DNA from: Candidatus Brocadia sp.
GTDB taxonomy: Bacteria; Planctomycetota; Brocadiia; Brocadiales; Brocadiaceae
Reading direction: 5' to 3'
DNA length: 64,000 nt
Assembly (NCBI GenBank): GCA_021646415.1
Contig: SOEU01000009.1
Coordinates: forward strand, 62,001-126,000
In this document: positions 44,113 to 53,769 of the stretch, piece by piece
Position numbering within the stretch: the stretch's first letter is position 1
Layout of the letters: each line of letters opens with the position of its first letter
Made by a program: the position numbers and the translations under genes
The notes under the pieces: model-generated
Databases searched by the model: none
What the model was told of the DNA's origin: nothing
What the model saw: only the letters and a program-made list of their open reading frames with translations

Positions 44113-44628
44113 ATGAATACCAGAAAAGAACAATCTGCGCGAGGTGAAACTGTAGATCTTTCAAAGGTAGAAAAGATACTGGAGAAATATAAAAACACCC
44201 GAGGAGCAATAATTCCTATTTTGCAAATGGTGCAAGCCGAATATGGTTATCTGTCCGAGCCCGTTGTTGACCTTATTTCGGAAAAATTAAATATCAGTAC
44301 TCATGAAATAGTCGGAGTTGCTACTTTTTACGCTCAATTTCACTTAAAACCCCGCGGGCATCATATCATTAAGGTCTGTTGCGGGACTGCGTGTCATGTG
44401 AAAGGAGCAAAAAAGGTCCTGGATAAACTAAGTGAGGCTTTAGAAGTTTCCACAGGTATGACGACAAAGGATAATGTATTTACGTTAGAAGAAGTTGCCT
44501 GTCTGGGTGCATGTTCACTGGCCCCTGTCATGATGGTTGATGAAGATATCCATGGAAAACTAGCCCCCGACACTGTTGCCACGGTTATAAAAGAAATAAA
44601 AGAAACGGGAATTTCTGGCGCGGCGTAG
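44113..44628 (+). CDS. nuoE: NADH-quinone oxidoreductase subunit E
   Basis: The gene encodes 171 residues. The N-terminal helical region IIPILQMVQAEYGYLSEP and the [2Fe-2S] ligands in IKVCCGTACHVKGAKKVL and ACLGACSLAPVMMVDE match the 24-kDa thioredoxin-like subunit. It is part of the NADH-dehydrogenase module. A 157-base gap separates it from nuoF. Confidence 0.95.
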   Translation: MNTRKEQSARGETVDLSKVEKILEKYKNTRGAIIPILQMVQAEYGYLSEPVVDLISEKLNISTHEIVGVATFYAQFHLKPRGHHIIKVCCGTACHVKGAKKVLDKLSEALEVSTGMTTKDNVFTLEEVACLGACSLAPVMMVDEDIHGKLAPDTVATVIKEIKETGISGAA

Positions 44629-44785
44629 CTGCAACCAAAAAGATGCAGTAAGCAGTTGGCAATGAAAATGTATCAGTTTTTGCCTACTGCAAACTGTATA
44701 CTGCCTACTGAATCGAACAAATGGGATAGTTACCAAAAAAACTTACAAAAAAAGAAGTTTGTACAGGGTATACTATAAATGATAA

Positions 44786-46627
44786 ATGACAATGGTTAAT
44801 AATGAAACGAGAAATCAGCAACTACAAAAACCACAAATAATTATCGGTATGGCCTCCTGCGGTTTGGGTGCCGGCGCCAGGAATGTGTTGAAAAGTGTCG
44901 AACATGAGTTGAAAAAACAAAAACTTGAGGCAGACATATTGCATACTGGTTGTATCGGCATGTGCGCGCATGAAGTACTCATGGACGTAATCTTTCCGGG
45001 CCGCACACGGGTAACTTACGGAAATGTAAAAACCACGATGGTTCCACAAATATTAGAAGAACACGTGGGGAAGGGAGAGGCAGTTAAAAAATTCGTCATG
45101 TCACAGATGTATCTGGACGATAAAACGGTTATCCCCTATGAAGGGTTACCTTTTTTTGACGACCTGGAGATGAATAAGGGACAAAAGAAATATATTCTCA
45201 GGAATTGTGGATATATTGACCCCGATAGCATTGATGAATATATTGCACGGGGTGGATACACTGCGCTCGAAAAGGTCCTCAAGGCCATGACTCCTAAGGC
45301 CGTGATTGATGAAATAAGCAAATCGGGCCTCAGAGGCCGTGGAGGTGGTGGTTTTCCAACCGGTGAAAAGTGGGCATCCTGTGCCAAGTATTCCGCCGAC
45401 GAAAAGTTTGTCTTATGCAATGCCGACGAAGGCGACCCGGGTGCCTTTATGGATAGGAGCCTTCTGGAAGGTGACCCCCACGCTGTCTTAGAGGGTATGA
45501 TCATTGCCGGGTATGCTATCAACGCTACGAGTGGTTACATTTACGTTCGCGCTGAATACCCTTTGGCAGTCAAAAGATTAAAACACACCATTGAAGAGGC
45601 CAAAAAGCGTGGCTTTCTGGGAGAAAACATACTGAAAAGCGGATACAACCTGGAAATGTATATAAAAGAAGGGGCTGGTGCCTTTGTCTGCGGTGAATCG
45701 ACTTCATTGCAAAATTCCATTGAAGGCAAACGAGGTATGCCCCGTACAAGACCACCGCAATCTGTGGAAGCTGGTTTATGGGATAAGCCTACATGCTTAA
45801 ACAATGTTGAAACCTTTGCCAACGTACCGTTTATTATCAATAAAGGCGCGGATTGGTATTCCCGGATCGGTACCGAAAACAGTAAAGGGACAAAAATCTT
45901 TTCCCTGACCGGAAAGATAAAAAATGCTGGCCTTGTTGAGGTTCCCATGGGCACTACAATCAGGCAAATTGTATTCGATATGGGCGGCGGTATTCCGAAA
46001 AAGAAAAAATTCAAGGCAGTGCAGATCGGGGGGCCTTCTGGTGGATGCCTTCCTGAGCCCCTGCTGGATTCACCAATAGATTACGAGTCGCTTGTCGGGG
46101 CTGGTGCAATGATGGGTTCGGGAAGTTTTGTGGTAGTTGACGATACTACCTGTATGGTAGAGATGGCACGGTTCTTTATGAATTTTTGCGCCAATGAATC
46201 ATGTGGAAAATGTCCACCCTGTCGGATTGGCACTACCCTTATGCTGGATATCCTTACCCGCATTACCGTGGGACAGGGGGAAGAGAAGGATCTGGAAGTA
46301 CTAGAACAGATGAGTGATGAGATGAAGGTGATGTCCCTTTGCGGTCTTGGGCAATCTGCACCAAATCCCGTAAAATCTACTATCCGATATTTTAGGGATG
46401 AATACATTGCGCACATCCGTGACAAAACCTGCCCAACCGCCACGTGTGTCGCCCTTCACAAGTACGAAGTAATTCCGGAAAAATGTACCAAGTGTCAGGC
46501 ATGTATTCGCAACTGCCCGGTGAAGGCAATTAGCGGGAGTACAATGAAGGTTGCTTTTATCAATAAAGAAAAATGCATTAAGTGTAATCTCTGTTATGAA
46601 AAATGTAATTTTATGGCGATAAAATGA
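44786..46627 (+). CDS. nuoF: NADH-quinone oxidoreductase subunit F, extended with extra Fe-S domains
   Basis: The gene encodes 613 residues, longer than standard NuoF (about 430). N-terminal thioredoxin-like [2Fe-2S] domain (IIGMASCGLGAGARNVL, HTGCIGMCAHEV), then FMN site GLRGRGGGGFPTGEKW, NADH region GAGAFVCGESTSLQNSIEGK, the N3 cluster ESCGKCPPCRIG, and a C-terminal 2[4Fe-4S] pair (CTKCQACIRNCPVKAI, CIKCNLCYEKCNFMAI). This architecture is shared with electron-bifurcating hydrogenase and formate dehydrogenase NuoF-like subunits, suggesting a ferredoxin link as well as NADH. Confidence 0.92.
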   Translation: MTMVNNETRNQQLQKPQIIIGMASCGLGAGARNVLKSVEHELKKQKLEADILHTGCIGMCAHEVLMDVIFPGRTRVTYGNVKTTMVPQILEEHVGKGEAVKKFVMSQMYLDDKTVIPYEGLPFFDDLEMNKGQKKYILRNCGYIDPDSIDEYIARGGYTALEKVLKAMTPKAVIDEISKSGLRGRGGGGFPTGEKWASCAKYSADEKFVLCNADEGDPGAFMDRSLLEGDPHAVLEGMIIAGYAINATSGYIYVRAEYPLAVKRLKHTIEEAKKRGFLGENILKSGYNLEMYIKEGAGAFVCGESTSLQNSIEGKRGMPRTRPPQSVEAGLWDKPTCLNNVETFANVPFIINKGADWYSRIGTENSKGTKIFSLTGKIKNAGLVEVPMGTTIRQIVFDMGGGIPKKKKFKAVQIGGPSGGCLPEPLLDSPIDYESLVGAGAMMGSGSFVVVDDTTCMVEMARFFMNFCANESCGKCPPCRIGTTLMLDILTRITVGQGEEKDLEVLEQMSDEMKVMSLCGLGQSAPNPVKSTIRYFRDEYIAHIRDKTCPTATCVALHKYEVIPEKCTKCQACIRNCPVKAISGSTMKVAFINKEKCIKCNLCYEKCNFMAIK

Positions 46628-49269
46628 ATATCATACATCTTGTTATTGATGATAAACCCATCGTTGCCCCCGAAGGGACGAATATATTCCAGGCAGCCCT
46701 GGACAACGACATTTATGTTCCCGGACTGTGTTATCATCCGAAACTCTCCCAATTTGGGGGTTGCAGACTCTGTTTTGTGGAAGTCACTGAACGGAAAAGG
46801 ACCGGACACCGATTTGCCTGTGCGCACCCCGTTTCTGAGGGAATGATTGTAAAAGTAAACACGCCAAAAGTAATCCGGTATCGAAAGTCCGTTATGGAAT
46901 ATTTGCTGGCCCATCATGAACTCTCTTGCCCTACCTGTGATAAATCCGGTGAATGCGGATTACAAAATATTACCAACGAACTGAATCTGGGCCCGGGCAG
47001 ATTTAAGTCCGTGAGGATGCATTACCCGGTGATTCGGGATAATCCGGTTTTAGAATTAAACCGGAACCGGTGTATTTTGTGCGGTCGATGTGTAAGCGCA
47101 TGCAAAGAGATTGAAGGTGTTAGCGCCATCGACTTCCAAAACCGCGGCTTTAAAACAGTCATTGGTACCGCCTTCGACAGGCCGCTGGACTGTAGTTTCT
47201 GTGGTGGCTGCGTTGCGGTGTGTCCAACGGGTGCCTGGCAAGACAGAACCCTGGGGTTCAAGGGCAGGCCATGGGAATTTAAAAGTACGCCTACGATTTG
47301 TCCATACTGTTCTGTTGGCTGTACGGTCGTTGTAAATACAAAGGTGGAAAGTGTGAGGCGTATCACATCGCATGATCGGTTAGGAATAAATGAAGGTAAC
47401 CTCTGTGTGAAAGGCAGATTTGGCCACGAATTTATCCATTCTCCTGAACGTATAAAGACACCTTTAATCAGAAAGAATGGTGAATTATATCCTGCCTCGT
47501 GGGATGATGCCATCGATTACGTATCAAAAAGATTCCAGCAAATTATAAACGAACATGGCGGGAAATCGGTAGGTGGCATTGGTTCTGAAAAATGCACGAA
47601 CGAGGACAACTATCTCTTCCAGAAATTCTGCCGGTCTGTCCTGGGAACGAATCATATTGATAACATGTCCAATATAAGATCACCGTATCTAAACAGGTTG
47701 ATTTATCAATCTGTTGTGAATGGGATTGCGGCTCCGTCACTGAAAGAGTTAGAAAAGGCAAACACCCTGTTCTTTTTGGGAGTTGATATGACAGAGGCTC
47801 ATCCTGTAGCCGGAAGTATGGCACGAAAGGCTATAAGAATGAATAATGCCAATCTCATTGTTGCCAATATAAGAAACGTTCAATTTAATAACGTAGCCAA
47901 AAATGATATCCGTTTAAAATATACTTTGGGAAGCCAGGCCATATTCATGAACGCCTTGCTTAAAGTAATTATCGATGAGAACCTGGTTGACTTAAAAAAG
48001 GTAGAAATATCGACGAACAATTTTCATGAATTACGTTCATCATTAGATAAGTTCAGTATGAGGGAGGCCTCTCAATCAACCGGTATTTCTGAAGAAACCA
48101 TCAGAAGCGTATCCACTTTATTAGCAAAACCCGGGAATTGTTGTATCGTTTGTGGTAAGGACATTGAAGAAGATCCTTTCGGAGAGATCACAATACGGGC
48201 TTTAATGAACCTCTGCGCACTGATTAATGTTGCTCATGATGAAAAAACCGGTTCTGGCAAAACCTCGGTTCTGTTTTCAAGATATCATAATAATTCTCAG
48301 GGCGTAAATGATATGGGAGTTGCCCCTGGATTCTTTCCGGGATATGGTAATATCAATGATGCTTCCGGCAGGGAAACGGTCGAAAAACTATGGGGCGTGA
48401 AACTTGCTGACGATATTTCTCAAAAAGACTCCGTGAATATTATTGATCATGCGCTCAATGGAAAATTAAAAGCGCTCTATGTTATGGGAGAAAATCCCGT
48501 TATAAAATATCCTTATGGCAAAGATATCAGGGAAGCATTGAGAAAGATCGACTTTATTGTTGCCCAGGACGCATTCCTGACTGAAACGGCACAACTGGCA
48601 GATGTTGTCCTCCCCACCGCTACTTATGCCGAAAAGGAAGGGACATTCACCAACATGGGGATGACCGTACAACGGCTAAATAAAGCTATTCCGCCAGTGG
48701 GAGAAGCCAGACCAGATTGGCAAATTATTTGTGACCTTGCCAAAAAGATGGGACAACCCTATTCATACATCTCCCCAAAAGAGATTTTGGCTGAAATAAA
48801 AGGCATAGCTCCCATGTATACGGGGATCAATTATGACCGGTTGAAAAGAAAGGAATTTTCATGGGTATCTTCTGTTTATAGCAGAAATGAACCAACAAAG
48901 TATACGTTTGAAATTATAAAACCTCAACCGGTAACCATGACAAAGAGAAGGGATTTTCCCTTTCTCTTGCTCACAGGCGCAAGTTTGAATCATCAAGGTA
49001 CTTTTTCCCGGCATTCAAAGTCCCTTACTCTGGTTGCCCCGGAATGTTTTGTGGAAATAAACAGTAAAGATGCCCACGAAATGGATATCCAGGATAGGGA
49101 TATGGTTATCATTGAATCTATGCAAAATAAGATAAAACTCAGGGCAGAGGTTACCGGTAAACCACCAGAAGGTATAGTTTTTGTTTCTGAAGACTATGAG
49201 TGGGTGCCTGTAAATCTCCTGCGTGACAGGGTATATACCCCTGTCAAAATTTACAAGGAGCAAGGGTAA
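46624..49269 (+). CDS. nuoG: NADH-quinone oxidoreductase subunit G, FdhA-like
   Basis: The gene encodes 881 residues, four-base overlap with nuoF. The N-terminal [2Fe-2S] domain (CYHPKLSQFGGCRLCFVEV), His-Cys cluster region (HHELSCPTCDKSGECGLQ), 2[4Fe-4S] (CILCGRCVSACKEIEG, CSFCGGCVAVCPTGA), then CPYCSVGCTVVVN and a complete molybdopterin-type domain. Formate dehydrogenases have a Cys or Sec around DHCARLCHSP; here the corresponding stretch is IDNMSNIRSPY with neither, so catalysis of formate is not expected. A large FDH-like G subunit acting as Fe-S wire. Confidence 0.9.
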   Translation: MNIIHLVIDDKPIVAPEGTNIFQAALDNDIYVPGLCYHPKLSQFGGCRLCFVEVTERKRTGHRFACAHPVSEGMIVKVNTPKVIRYRKSVMEYLLAHHELSCPTCDKSGECGLQNITNELNLGPGRFKSVRMHYPVIRDNPVLELNRNRCILCGRCVSACKEIEGVSAIDFQNRGFKTVIGTAFDRPLDCSFCGGCVAVCPTGAWQDRTLGFKGRPWEFKSTPTICPYCSVGCTVVVNTKVESVRRITSHDRLGINEGNLCVKGRFGHEFIHSPERIKTPLIRKNGELYPASWDDAIDYVSKRFQQIINEHGGKSVGGIGSEKCTNEDNYLFQKFCRSVLGTNHIDNMSNIRSPYLNRLIYQSVVNGIAAPSLKELEKANTLFFLGVDMTEAHPVAGSMARKAIRMNNANLIVANIRNVQFNNVAKNDIRLKYTLGSQAIFMNALLKVIIDENLVDLKKVEISTNNFHELRSSLDKFSMREASQSTGISEETIRSVSTLLAKPGNCCIVCGKDIEEDPFGEITIRALMNLCALINVAHDEKTGSGKTSVLFSRYHNNSQGVNDMGVAPGFFPGYGNINDASGRETVEKLWGVKLADDISQKDSVNIIDHALNGKLKALYVMGENPVIKYPYGKDIREALRKIDFIVAQDAFLTETAQLADVVLPTATYAEKEGTFTNMGMTVQRLNKAIPPVGEARPDWQIICDLAKKMGQPYSYISPKEILAEIKGIAPMYTGINYDRLKRKEFSWVSSVYSRNEPTKYTFEIIKPQPVTMTKRRDFPFLLLTGASLNHQGTFSRHSKSLTLVAPECFVEINSKDAHEMDIQDRDMVIIESMQNKIKLRAEVTGKPPEGIVFVSEDYEWVPVNLLRDRVYTPVKIYKEQG

Positions 49270-49273
49270 ATAT

Positions 49274-49555
49274 ATGGCAAAAAAGGGGCAAACATATTTT
49301 TGCGAGATCTGCAGGCAAAAAGTAGTTGTCACGAAAGAAGGCTTTGGGGTACTGGTATGCTGCGGTCAGGAAATGCACTTGGTGGGCGTCAAGGGAATGA
49401 TGGCCACCTGGACAACAGTTCATCATAAGCCCGAGGGAGGGGTAAAATTTGTATGCAATGTATGTGGACAGGAAATAGATGTGATTGTTGAGACGACCGG
49501 TATATTGGAATGTTGCGGCCAGAAGATGCAGCGGAAAGAGGCAAACGTTCACTAA
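49274..49555 (+). CDS. Tandem desulforedoxin-domain protein inside the nuo operon
   Basis: The gene encodes 93 residues from MAKKGQTYFCE; AAGGAG lies upstream. Two successive desulforedoxin-like units each have the exact spacing C-x2-C-x15-C-C: CEIC…VCCGQEM and CNVC…ECCGQKM. Each should bind one iron (FeCys4) as in desulfoferrodoxin centre I. The superoxide-reductase domain (centre II) is absent. It starts five bases after nuoG and its stop codon directly abuts the nuoH ATG, so it is translated with the complex. The role, accessory electron carrier or redox sensor of complex I, is inferred. No standard subunit corresponds. Confidence 0.85.
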   Translation: MAKKGQTYFCEICRQKVVVTKEGFGVLVCCGQEMHLVGVKGMMATWTTVHHKPEGGVKFVCNVCGQEIDVIVETTGILECCGQKMQRKEANVH

Positions 49556-50551
49556 ATGAATAAAGAGTTGCTTGTATACCTTATTATTGCCTGCATAAAG
49601 ATCTTTCTGGTATTCGGTGTGATCCAGCTTATGGTTATTTCCATGATCTGGCTCGAAAGAAAGATCATGGCGCACATGCAGGTGCGGCTGGGGCCAATGC
49701 GTGTAGGTCCTCACGGATTGTTGCAACCCATTGCCGACGGCATAAAACTCCTGTTCAAGGAAGATATTATTCCTGAGAAGGCAAGTAAGCTGCTTTTTAT
49801 ACTGGCTCCCGCTATGGCAATGATTCCTGCCCTGATGACCTTTGCCGTTATCCCCTTTGGAGATAAGGTAAGGATCTTTGGATACAATGTAGATCTGGTA
49901 ATTACCGATATCAATATCGGGTTTCTTTACATTTTTGCAGTATCCTCTTTAGGTATTTACGGCATTGTTATGGCCGGCTGGGCATCAAACAATAAATACT
50001 CATTATTGGGTGGGATACGGTCTTCAGCTCAGATGATCAGTTACGAACTGACCCTTGGGCTATCGCTCATCGGAGTGGTCATGTTAACTGAATCGTTAAG
50101 TTTGGTGGATGTTGTCAATGCCCAGGCGAAATTATGGAATATTGTATTACAACCGGTCGGATTTTTTATTTACGCCACAAGCGCTATAGCCGAGGTCAAT
50201 CGCTGTCCGTTTGATCTCCCGGAGGCAGAGTCAGAACTGGTGGCAGGTTATCATACGGAATACAGTAGTATGAAATTCGCCATGTTCTTCATGGCAGAAT
50301 ATGCCAACATGATCACGGTATCTGCAATTGCTGTAACCTTTTTCCTGGGCGGATGGCAGGGGCCATTTTTACCTCCGGTAGTATGGTTCATGTTAAAATT
50401 GTCAGCCTGCTTATTTTTCTTTATCTGGATACGGTCAACATTCCCAAGGCTCAGGTACGACCAATTAATGCATTTTGGCTGGAAGTTCCTGTTACCACTT
50501 TCACTACTTAATATTATAATTACAGGACTTATTATAGTTATTAAGGGATAA
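49556..50551 (+). CDS. nuoH: NADH-quinone oxidoreductase subunit H
   Basis: The gene encodes 331 residues and about eight membrane helices. Conserved VISMIWLERKIMAHMQVRLGPMRVGPHGLLQPIADGIKLLFKED, LLGGIRSSAQMISYE and EVNRCPFDLPEAESELVAGYHTEYSSMKFAMFF identify NuoH, which links the peripheral arm to the proton pumps near the quinone site. Its start touches the preceding desulforedoxin-like stop. Confidence 0.97.
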   Translation: MNKELLVYLIIACIKIFLVFGVIQLMVISMIWLERKIMAHMQVRLGPMRVGPHGLLQPIADGIKLLFKEDIIPEKASKLLFILAPAMAMIPALMTFAVIPFGDKVRIFGYNVDLVITDINIGFLYIFAVSSLGIYGIVMAGWASNNKYSLLGGIRSSAQMISYELTLGLSLIGVVMLTESLSLVDVVNAQAKLWNIVLQPVGFFIYATSAIAEVNRCPFDLPEAESELVAGYHTEYSSMKFAMFFMAEYANMITVSAIAVTFFLGGWQGPFLPPVVWFMLKLSACLFFFIWIRSTFPRLRYDQLMHFGWKFLLPLSLLNIIITGLIIVIKG

Positions 50552-50552
50552 C

Positions 50553-50978
50553 ATGATTTTACCGCTCATTAAAGGTCTGATACTCACACTCAAACGATTC
50601 CTTAATCCGAGCACTTGTGCCACAATGCAGTACCCGGACGAGCGGCCAAAACTCTCCACAAGGTTTCGCGGGTTGCCTGAATTACAAATAGGAAAAGACG
50701 GCAGGGAAAAGTGTGTCGCATGCGGCCTGTGTGCCAGGGTGTGCCCCTCACAGTGCATTACTGTCGAGGGAGCCGAGGATGAAACGCACAGGAGGTATCC
50801 CGAAATTTATGAATTGGATGCATTCCGCTGTATTTTTTGCGGATACTGCGAAGAGGCCTGTCCGGTAAGAGCCATAATTCTCAGAGACACCTTTGAACTG
50901 GCAACCTATCAAAACAAGGACGTCTTCGATAAGGAAAAATTATTAGACCTCACGAGGAAGAGGGATCTACCGAGGTAA
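50553..50978 (+). CDS. nuoI: NADH-quinone oxidoreductase subunit I
   Basis: The gene encodes 141 residues. Two complete [4Fe-4S] motifs, CVACGLCARVCPSQCI and CIFCGYCEEACPVRAI, carry N6a and N6b. N-terminal amphipathic helix plus TRFRGLPELQIGKDG are typical. It starts one base after nuoH. Confidence 0.97.
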   Translation: MILPLIKGLILTLKRFLNPSTCATMQYPDERPKLSTRFRGLPELQIGKDGREKCVACGLCARVCPSQCITVEGAEDETHRRYPEIYELDAFRCIFCGYCEEACPVRAIILRDTFELATYQNKDVFDKEKLLDLTRKRDLPR

Positions 50979-51017
50979 GCATTGGCTAAAAAAAGAATTT
51001 TGATAAAGTAATACCCT

Positions 51018-51527
51018 ATGGAATCCTATTTATTTTATATAATGGCTGCTGTTGCCGTAATCACTGCGGTTTATCTTATCTTTGAGAAAAACCCGGTCTT
51101 TGGCGCTTTATATCTTATTCAGACCATGGTCGGCATCGCGGTGCTCTATATATTGCTTGAGGCGCAATTCATTGCCGCTGTTCAGATCATTGTATATGCA
51201 GGGGCTATCATGGTGCTCTTTCTTTTTGTGATCATGCTGTTAAACCTGAACATTAAGGAAGAGGCAAAGAACGCATTACCCTTTCAAAGGATACCTGCTG
51301 TCCTTATGGGAATTGCATTGTTTACCGTCATTTGTATAGTCATCAAATCGAAACTCTTGCAGGGAAAACAAGGCGAATATACATCGGCCTACATAAATAG
51401 TATTGGAAACACAAAACTGATTGGCAATTTATTATTCACCGATTATCTGCTGCCATTCGAGATAACTTCTATTCTCCTGTTCGTAGCGGCTATCGGGGCC
51501 ATTATGCTGGCAAAGAGAAAACTATAA
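51018..51527 (+). CDS. nuoJ: NADH-quinone oxidoreductase subunit J
   Basis: The gene encodes 169 residues and five membrane helices. NPVFGALYLIQTMVGIAVLY, LEAQFIAAVQIIVYAGAIMVLFLFVIMLLNL and the C-terminal LLFVAAIGAIMLAKRK are NuoJ signatures. Its stop codon directly abuts the nuoK start. Confidence 0.95.
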   Translation: MESYLFYIMAAVAVITAVYLIFEKNPVFGALYLIQTMVGIAVLYILLEAQFIAAVQIIVYAGAIMVLFLFVIMLLNLNIKEEAKNALPFQRIPAVLMGIALFTVICIVIKSKLLQGKQGEYTSAYINSIGNTKLIGNLLFTDYLLPFEITSILLFVAAIGAIMLAKRKL

Positions 51528-51830
51528 ATGATTACCATCACCCACTATCTTGTGCTGAGTGCAATCCTGTTTACGGTCGGTGTTGTTGGCGTCCTGATAC
51601 GGAGAAATGCAATCATAATTTTTATGTGTATCGAGCTCATGCTCAATGCCGTTAACCTGTCATTTGTGGCCTTTGCCCATTATCTTAATTCCATGCAAGG
51701 CCAGTTATTTGTATTTTTTACTATGACCGTTGCCGCAGCCGAGGCTGCTGTCGGTTTGGCCATTATCGTAGCAGTGTTCAGGAATAAAGAAACCGTAAAT
51801 ATTGACGATATAAATATCATGAAATGGTAG
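51528..51830 (+). CDS. nuoK: NADH-quinone oxidoreductase subunit K
   Basis: The gene encodes 100 residues and three helices. Conserved Glu in [19 protein letters not shown] and the second in [20 protein letters not shown], both needed for proton movement. Standard length. Confidence 0.97.
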   Translation: MITITHYLVLSAILFTVGVVGVLIRRNAIIIFMCIELMLNAVNLSFVAFAHYLNSMQGQLFVFFTMTVAAAEAAVGLAIIVAVFRNKETVNIDDINIMKW

Positions 51831-51837
51831 GGACTGC

Positions 51838-53769
51838 ATGCTCAATCTTGTTGCGCTGATCTTGGTATTTCCCTTAATTGGGGCGGCTATCAACGGTCTT
51901 ATCGGTAAAAGGCTGCACAAGGAAACTGTTGGCTACATTGCCTGCGGGGCAATCGGCCTGTCCTTGTTCATCTCGATACTCGTATTTTGCGGACTCATTT
52001 TCCTCCCTCCCGACGAACGGCTGTTTGAAAAACATCTCTTTAGCTGGATTGAGTCCGGCTCATTCAAATCGGCTGCGGGTCTGCAGGTAGATCCCTTATC
52101 TTCACTCATGATCCTTATCGTTACCGGTGTGGGATTCCTTATCCATATCTATTCGATTGGCTATATGCATACCGATAAAGGTTACCACCGGTATTTTTGC
52201 TACCTGAACCTGTTCACATTCTCAATGTTATTGCTAGTTTTAGGCAATAACTTTCTCCTTATGTTTATTGGATGGGAAGCGGTAGGGTTATGTTCGTATC
52301 TGCTTATCGGCTTCTGGTTTGAGAAGAAGTCAGCCTCAAATGCGGCCAAAAAGGCCTTCGTGGTCAATCGGGTAGGCGATTTTGGTTTCGCCCTGGGTAT
52401 CATGCTCATCTTCCTGACTTTCCATAGTATCGATTTTACGGAAGTATTGAGTGCTGCTTCTCATGGAAATTTCGCGGTGGGTAGCTTCACGGTAACGATC
52501 ATTACCCTGCTTCTGTTCATGGGCGCAACAGGTAAATCAGCCCAGATACCCCTCTATACGTGGTTGCCAGATGCCATGGAAGGCCCCACACCTGTCAGCG
52601 CACTTATCCATGCGGCAACTATGGTAACGGCGGGCGTCTATATGATTGCACGATGTAATGTCCTGTATATGTTATCCCCATTCACGATGACCGTGGTGGC
52701 GAGTATTGGCGCAGCGACGGCACTCTTTGCGGCATCCATAGGGTTGGTACAAAATGACATTAAGCGCGTACTGGCTTATTCTACGATTAGCCAGTTAGGA
52801 TATATGTTTCTGGCTTGTGGTGTGGGTGCATTTACCGCAGGTGTCTTCCATCTTATGACCCACGCATTTTTTAAGGCATTGTTATTCCTGGGTTCAGGCA
52901 GTGTTATTCATGCCCTGTCCGGTGAACAGGATATGAGGAAGATGGGTGGACTGAGACATCATATTCCCGTTACCTACAAGACCTTCCTGGTTGGCACTGT
53001 GGCCATTGCAGGAATTCCGCCCTTTGCAGGATTCTTCAGCAAAGACGAAATTTTATTAGAATCCCTTGTCCTCGGGAACTTCGTATACTGGATGATTGGG
53101 GCATTTGCGGCCTTTTTAACGGCCTTTTATATGTTCCGTTTGTTATTTATGACGTTTCATGGCGAATCCCGTGTGGACCACCATGTCATGGAACATCTCC
53201 ATGAATCCCCTAAAAATATGACACTACCGTTAATAGTACTTGCGGGCCTTTCCTTTTTTGGGGGATTCCTGGGCATCCCCGGTGTAAGCGCCATTACCAG
53301 TTTTTTAGCACCGGTATTTGGTGGGCATGGTCACACTGAAATTTCTGCCACTGAAGCTGGTGTACACCACAGCGCATGGCTTCCCTATGTAATGATGGTC
53401 ATTTCCACAGCTATTGCGCTTGCGGGTATATTCCTTGCATATCAAATGTATATGAAAAAACCAGAATTGCCCGGGAAACTGGCAGAACGGTTCCGGTTAA
53501 TCCATAAACTCCTGTTGAACAAATATTATGTCGATGAAATCTACGACATCCTTTTTGTAAATTCGACAAAAAAAATCTCGGTCCAATTATGGAAGCGTGT
53601 GGATACCGGGATGATCGATGGTTCTGTAAACGGCATTGCCCGCCTTGTCGGGGGGATTGGTAATGTCTTGCGCCTCTTACAAACAGGGTATATACGCAAT
53701 TACGCCTTTTATATCGTGATCGGTTGTATCTTCATTATCGTGTTTGCCGTGTTGGGCAAAGTAAAGTAA
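51838..53769 (+). CDS. nuoL: NADH-quinone oxidoreductase subunit L
   Basis: The gene encodes 643 residues and is an antiporter-like subunit. VDPLSSLMILIVTGVGFLIH, FIGWEAVGLCSYLLIGFW, KSAQIPLYTWLPDAMEGPTPVSALIHAATMVTAGVYM and the long C-terminal region ending in amphipathic and terminal helices are present. It drives proton translocation at the distal membrane arm. The following 423 bases are repeats, not a gene. Confidence 0.97.
   Translation: MLNLVALILVFPLIGAAINGLIGKRLHKETVGYIACGAIGLSLFISILVFCGLIFLPPDERLFEKHLFSWIESGSFKSAAGLQVDPLSSLMILIVTGVGFLIHIYSIGYMHTDKGYHRYFCYLNLFTFSMLLLVLGNNFLLMFIGWEAVGLCSYLLIGFWFEKKSASNAAKKAFVVNRVGDFGFALGIMLIFLTFHSIDFTEVLSAASHGNFAVGSFTVTIITLLLFMGATGKSAQIPLYTWLPDAMEGPTPVSALIHAATMVTAGVYMIARCNVLYMLSPFTMTVVASIGAATALFAASIGLVQNDIKRVLAYSTISQLGYMFLACGVGAFTAGVFHLMTHAFFKALLFLGSGSVIHALSGEQDMRKMGGLRHHIPVTYKTFLVGTVAIAGIPPFAGFFSKDEILLESLVLGNFVYWMIGAFAAFLTAFYMFRLLFMTFHGESRVDHHVMEHLHESPKNMTLPLIVLAGLSFFGGFLGIPGVSAITSFLAPVFGGHGHTEISATEAGVHHSAWLPYVMMVISTAIALAGIFLAYQMYMKKPELPGKLAERFRLIHKLLLNKYYVDEIYDILFVNSTKKISVQLWKRVDTGMIDGSVNGIARLVGGIGNVLRLLQTGYIRNYAFYIVIGCIFIIVFAVLGKVK

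Noticed and set aside
47022-47513. 163-codon minus frame opposite nuoG, plus similar ones opposite nuoF, nuoM and nuoN
   Set aside because: Antisense to strongly conserved subunits with no recognisable domain or ribosome site.
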